A DNA stretch of 64,000 nucleotides, from NCBI RefSeq assembly GCF_013403245.1, contig NZ_JACBNQ010000015.1:1-64000 (forward strand). The letters are read 5' to 3'. The DNA comes from Sedimentibacter hydroxybenzoicus DSM 7310 (GTDB lineage Bacteria; Bacillota; Clostridia; Tissierellales; Sedimentibacteraceae). Position 1 is the stretch's first letter. The number at the start of each line of letters is the position of its first letter. The notes under the pieces were generated by a model. It saw only the letters and a program-made list of their open reading frames with translations, made no database searches and was not told the DNA's origin. Below are positions 62,868-64,000 of the stretch, piece by piece. The position numbers and the translations under genes were made by a program.

Positions 62868-64000
62868 TCATTCCCAGATTTCCCATCCATCTTTATCTCG
62901 TGTATAGAGATGTTCAACCGAAGCTTCTATTATATCTCCAAATGCCCAATGTTCGATAGTTAGATCACTATATAGCGTATGCAGATTCTTTGGTATGTCT
63001 TCTGATTTTATACCTCTTCCAAGCATGTTATTTACGATTTTTACAACTTCAGATCGAGTAATGTTTTGCTCAGGTCTGAATGTATTGTCCGGATAACCAC
63101 TTATCCAACCTTTATCACTGGCTGACATTATATATTTATATGCCCAATGACTATTTGCCAAATCAATAAAACTCTTATTATTATCACTGCTCAAATTATC
63201 AAATCTTGATGCAATGGCAGCAAACTCTGCTCTAGTTATATATTGATCTGGTTTATAGGTTTCGTCCGGGTATCCCAAGATAATATTATTTGCACTTAAA
63301 CAATGAATTGCATCTGCATACCAGGAGCTTGATTTTACATCAGAAAAACTTGAATAATATCCGGTTTTATCTACATCAATTAATAAATTGTAAAAGATTT
63401 GTGCCGATTCCGCTCTGGTAATTGGATTTTCCGGTCTGAAATCTCCCTCCGGATAGCCTTGTACATAAGCAATGTGGTCATCTTTTAATAATCCTAAAGG
63501 AATCTCTCCTGTAATAACTATTTCTTTCTCATCTCCATTAGATGGACCCTCAGTTTCTTTTCCCGGTTTTTTCTCTGGTTTTTTCTCTGGTTTCTCCTCT
63601 TGTTTTTCCTCTGTAATTTTAGGTCCATTTGGGTCTATTGCAGTTTTACCATCATCGGTTATTACTCTATTCTCTATGACTGTTCCTATCTTACCACTAT
63701 TATTTACTCTTACAGTAATGGTCACCGTTTTGCTTTCACCTATATTTACATCTCCAAAGTCTATGGTTAACTCTCTGCCATTTGCTGAAACCACTACTCC
63801 ATCTTCGCTTTTGTAACCAATATAGTCCAATTCATCATTTAATACATCCCGCGCTATAACATCTTCCCATATACTTTCGGCGTGTTCGGAATAAACCACC
63901 GTAATTGTATAAGTGAAGCTTTTGCCAATGGTTATTTTATCTGTACTTGAATTTTTAGTTATTTTACCTAAATCCCAATCAGCCCATAATGTCGTGTTTT
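62868..64000 (-). CDS. S-layer homology (SLH) surface protein, 5' end outside the window
   Basis: The reading frame stays open to the window edge, so only the C-terminal 377 residues or so are seen. From the edge: TLWADW, like the end of an InlB-type B-repeat; a DUF11-like beta domain (KITIGKSFTYTITV and SKTVTITVRVNNSGKIGT); a Lys/Glu/Pro-rich linker (KPEKKPEKKPGKE); and three SLH domains (GYPEGDFRPENPITRAESAQ, GYPDETYKPDQYITRAEFAA, GYPDNTFRPEQNITRSEVVK). SLH domains bind pyruvylated cell-wall polymers, so this is a surface-anchored protein. Confidence 0.9.
   Translation of the reverse strand, partial: NTTLWADWDLGKITKNSSTDKITIGKSFTYTITVVYSEHAESIWEDVIARDVLNDELDYIGYKSEDGVVVSANGRELTIDFGDVNIGESKTVTITVRVNNSGKIGTVIENRVITDDGKTAIDPNGPKITEEKQEEKPEKKPEKKPGKETEGPSNGDEKEIVITGEIPLGLLKDDHIAYVQGYPEGDFRPENPITRAESAQIFYNLLIDVDKTGYYSSFSDVKSSSWYADAIHCLSANNIILGYPDETYKPDQYITRAEFAAIASRFDNLSSDNNKSFIDLANSHWAYKYIMSASDKGWISGYPDNTFRPEQNITRSEVVKIVNNMLGRGIKSEDIPKNLHTLYSDLTIEHWAFGDIIEASVEHLYTRDKDGWEIWE

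Noticed and set aside
63472-63816. A 114-codon plus-strand frame over the SLH protein gene
   Set aside because: Shadow of the Lys/Glu/Pro linker and beta domain on the other strand.
1-64000. CRISPR arrays, rRNA or tRNA genes
   Set aside because: No spaced identical repeats with unique spacers, cloverleaf or rRNA sequence was seen. The 40-bp repeats at 57.6 kb number only three and lie upstream of a gene.

Overview
The window looks like the chromosome of a low-GC Gram-positive bacterium, most likely a spore-forming member of the Clostridia. The grounds are AT-rich intergenic DNA, strong AGGAGG-type ribosome binding sites, TTGACA/TATAAT promoters, a TRAP-fed 2-oxoacid dehydrogenase operon, DUF4183 proteins of the kind found on spore surfaces, and an S-layer (SLH) protein. 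No rRNA, tRNA or CRISPR array was recognised.

Layout. (1) 1-1.8 kb: an ABC-F ATPase that stops inside its second ATPase domain, and the decayed end of a DNA cytosine methyltransferase. (2) 1.8-11.6 kb, minus strand: a catabolic operon of TRAP transporter (dctPQM), short-chain dehydrogenase and a complete E1alpha-E1beta-E2-E3 complex, followed by a GntR/FadR regulator. The operon promoter and the regulator promoter carry nearly identical 26-bp operators. (3) 11.8-12.2 kb: a frameshifted LytTR remnant. (4) 12.3-36.4 kb, minus strand: a 24-kb defence island. It runs from a NERD-UvrD helicase and an AddB-like iron-sulfur protein, through a helicase/ATPase block in the order of dpdE-F-G-H (normally linked to 7-deazapurine DNA modification) and an unknown 220-aa protein, to dndB-C-D-E-A (DNA phosphorothioation), an HNH endonuclease and a methyltransferase. 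The dnd genes have their own promoter under a perfect 30-bp palindrome. I see no dptFGH restriction genes. Remnants of an XRE regulator and perhaps a DUF3732 protein lie just upstream.

(5) 37.4-47.9 kb: a tetR-ABC-ABC locus whose second ABC gene is split by a 6,080-bp element. The element carries a large serine recombinase, azlCD, an XRE-cupin regulator, an HD protein and a sigma-like gene. Joining the two outer junctions restores the ABC reading frame exactly. (6) 47.9-49.2 kb: an RlmN/Cfr-family methyltransferase behind a consensus promoter, a nine-codon leader peptide ending in an RIRK motif, and an intrinsic terminator. This is the architecture of antibiotic-induced resistance genes. (7) 49.3-51.8 kb: two DUF4183 proteins and two related beta-rich proteins, one with an inserted domain. 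(8) 51.9-56.3 kb: a second tetR-ABC-ABC locus, paralogous to the first and sharing a putative operator with it. (9) 56.4-62.5 kb: a Fic protein, a BASS-family transporter with ilvD and a divergent GntR regulator, and an AP2-domain protein with three zinc-ribbon-like repeats. (10) 62.9 kb to the edge: the C-terminal part of an SLH surface protein.

The two most interesting items are the hybrid phosphorothioation island and the attenuator-controlled RlmN/Cfr-like gene. All family calls come from reading motifs by eye; no database search was run.
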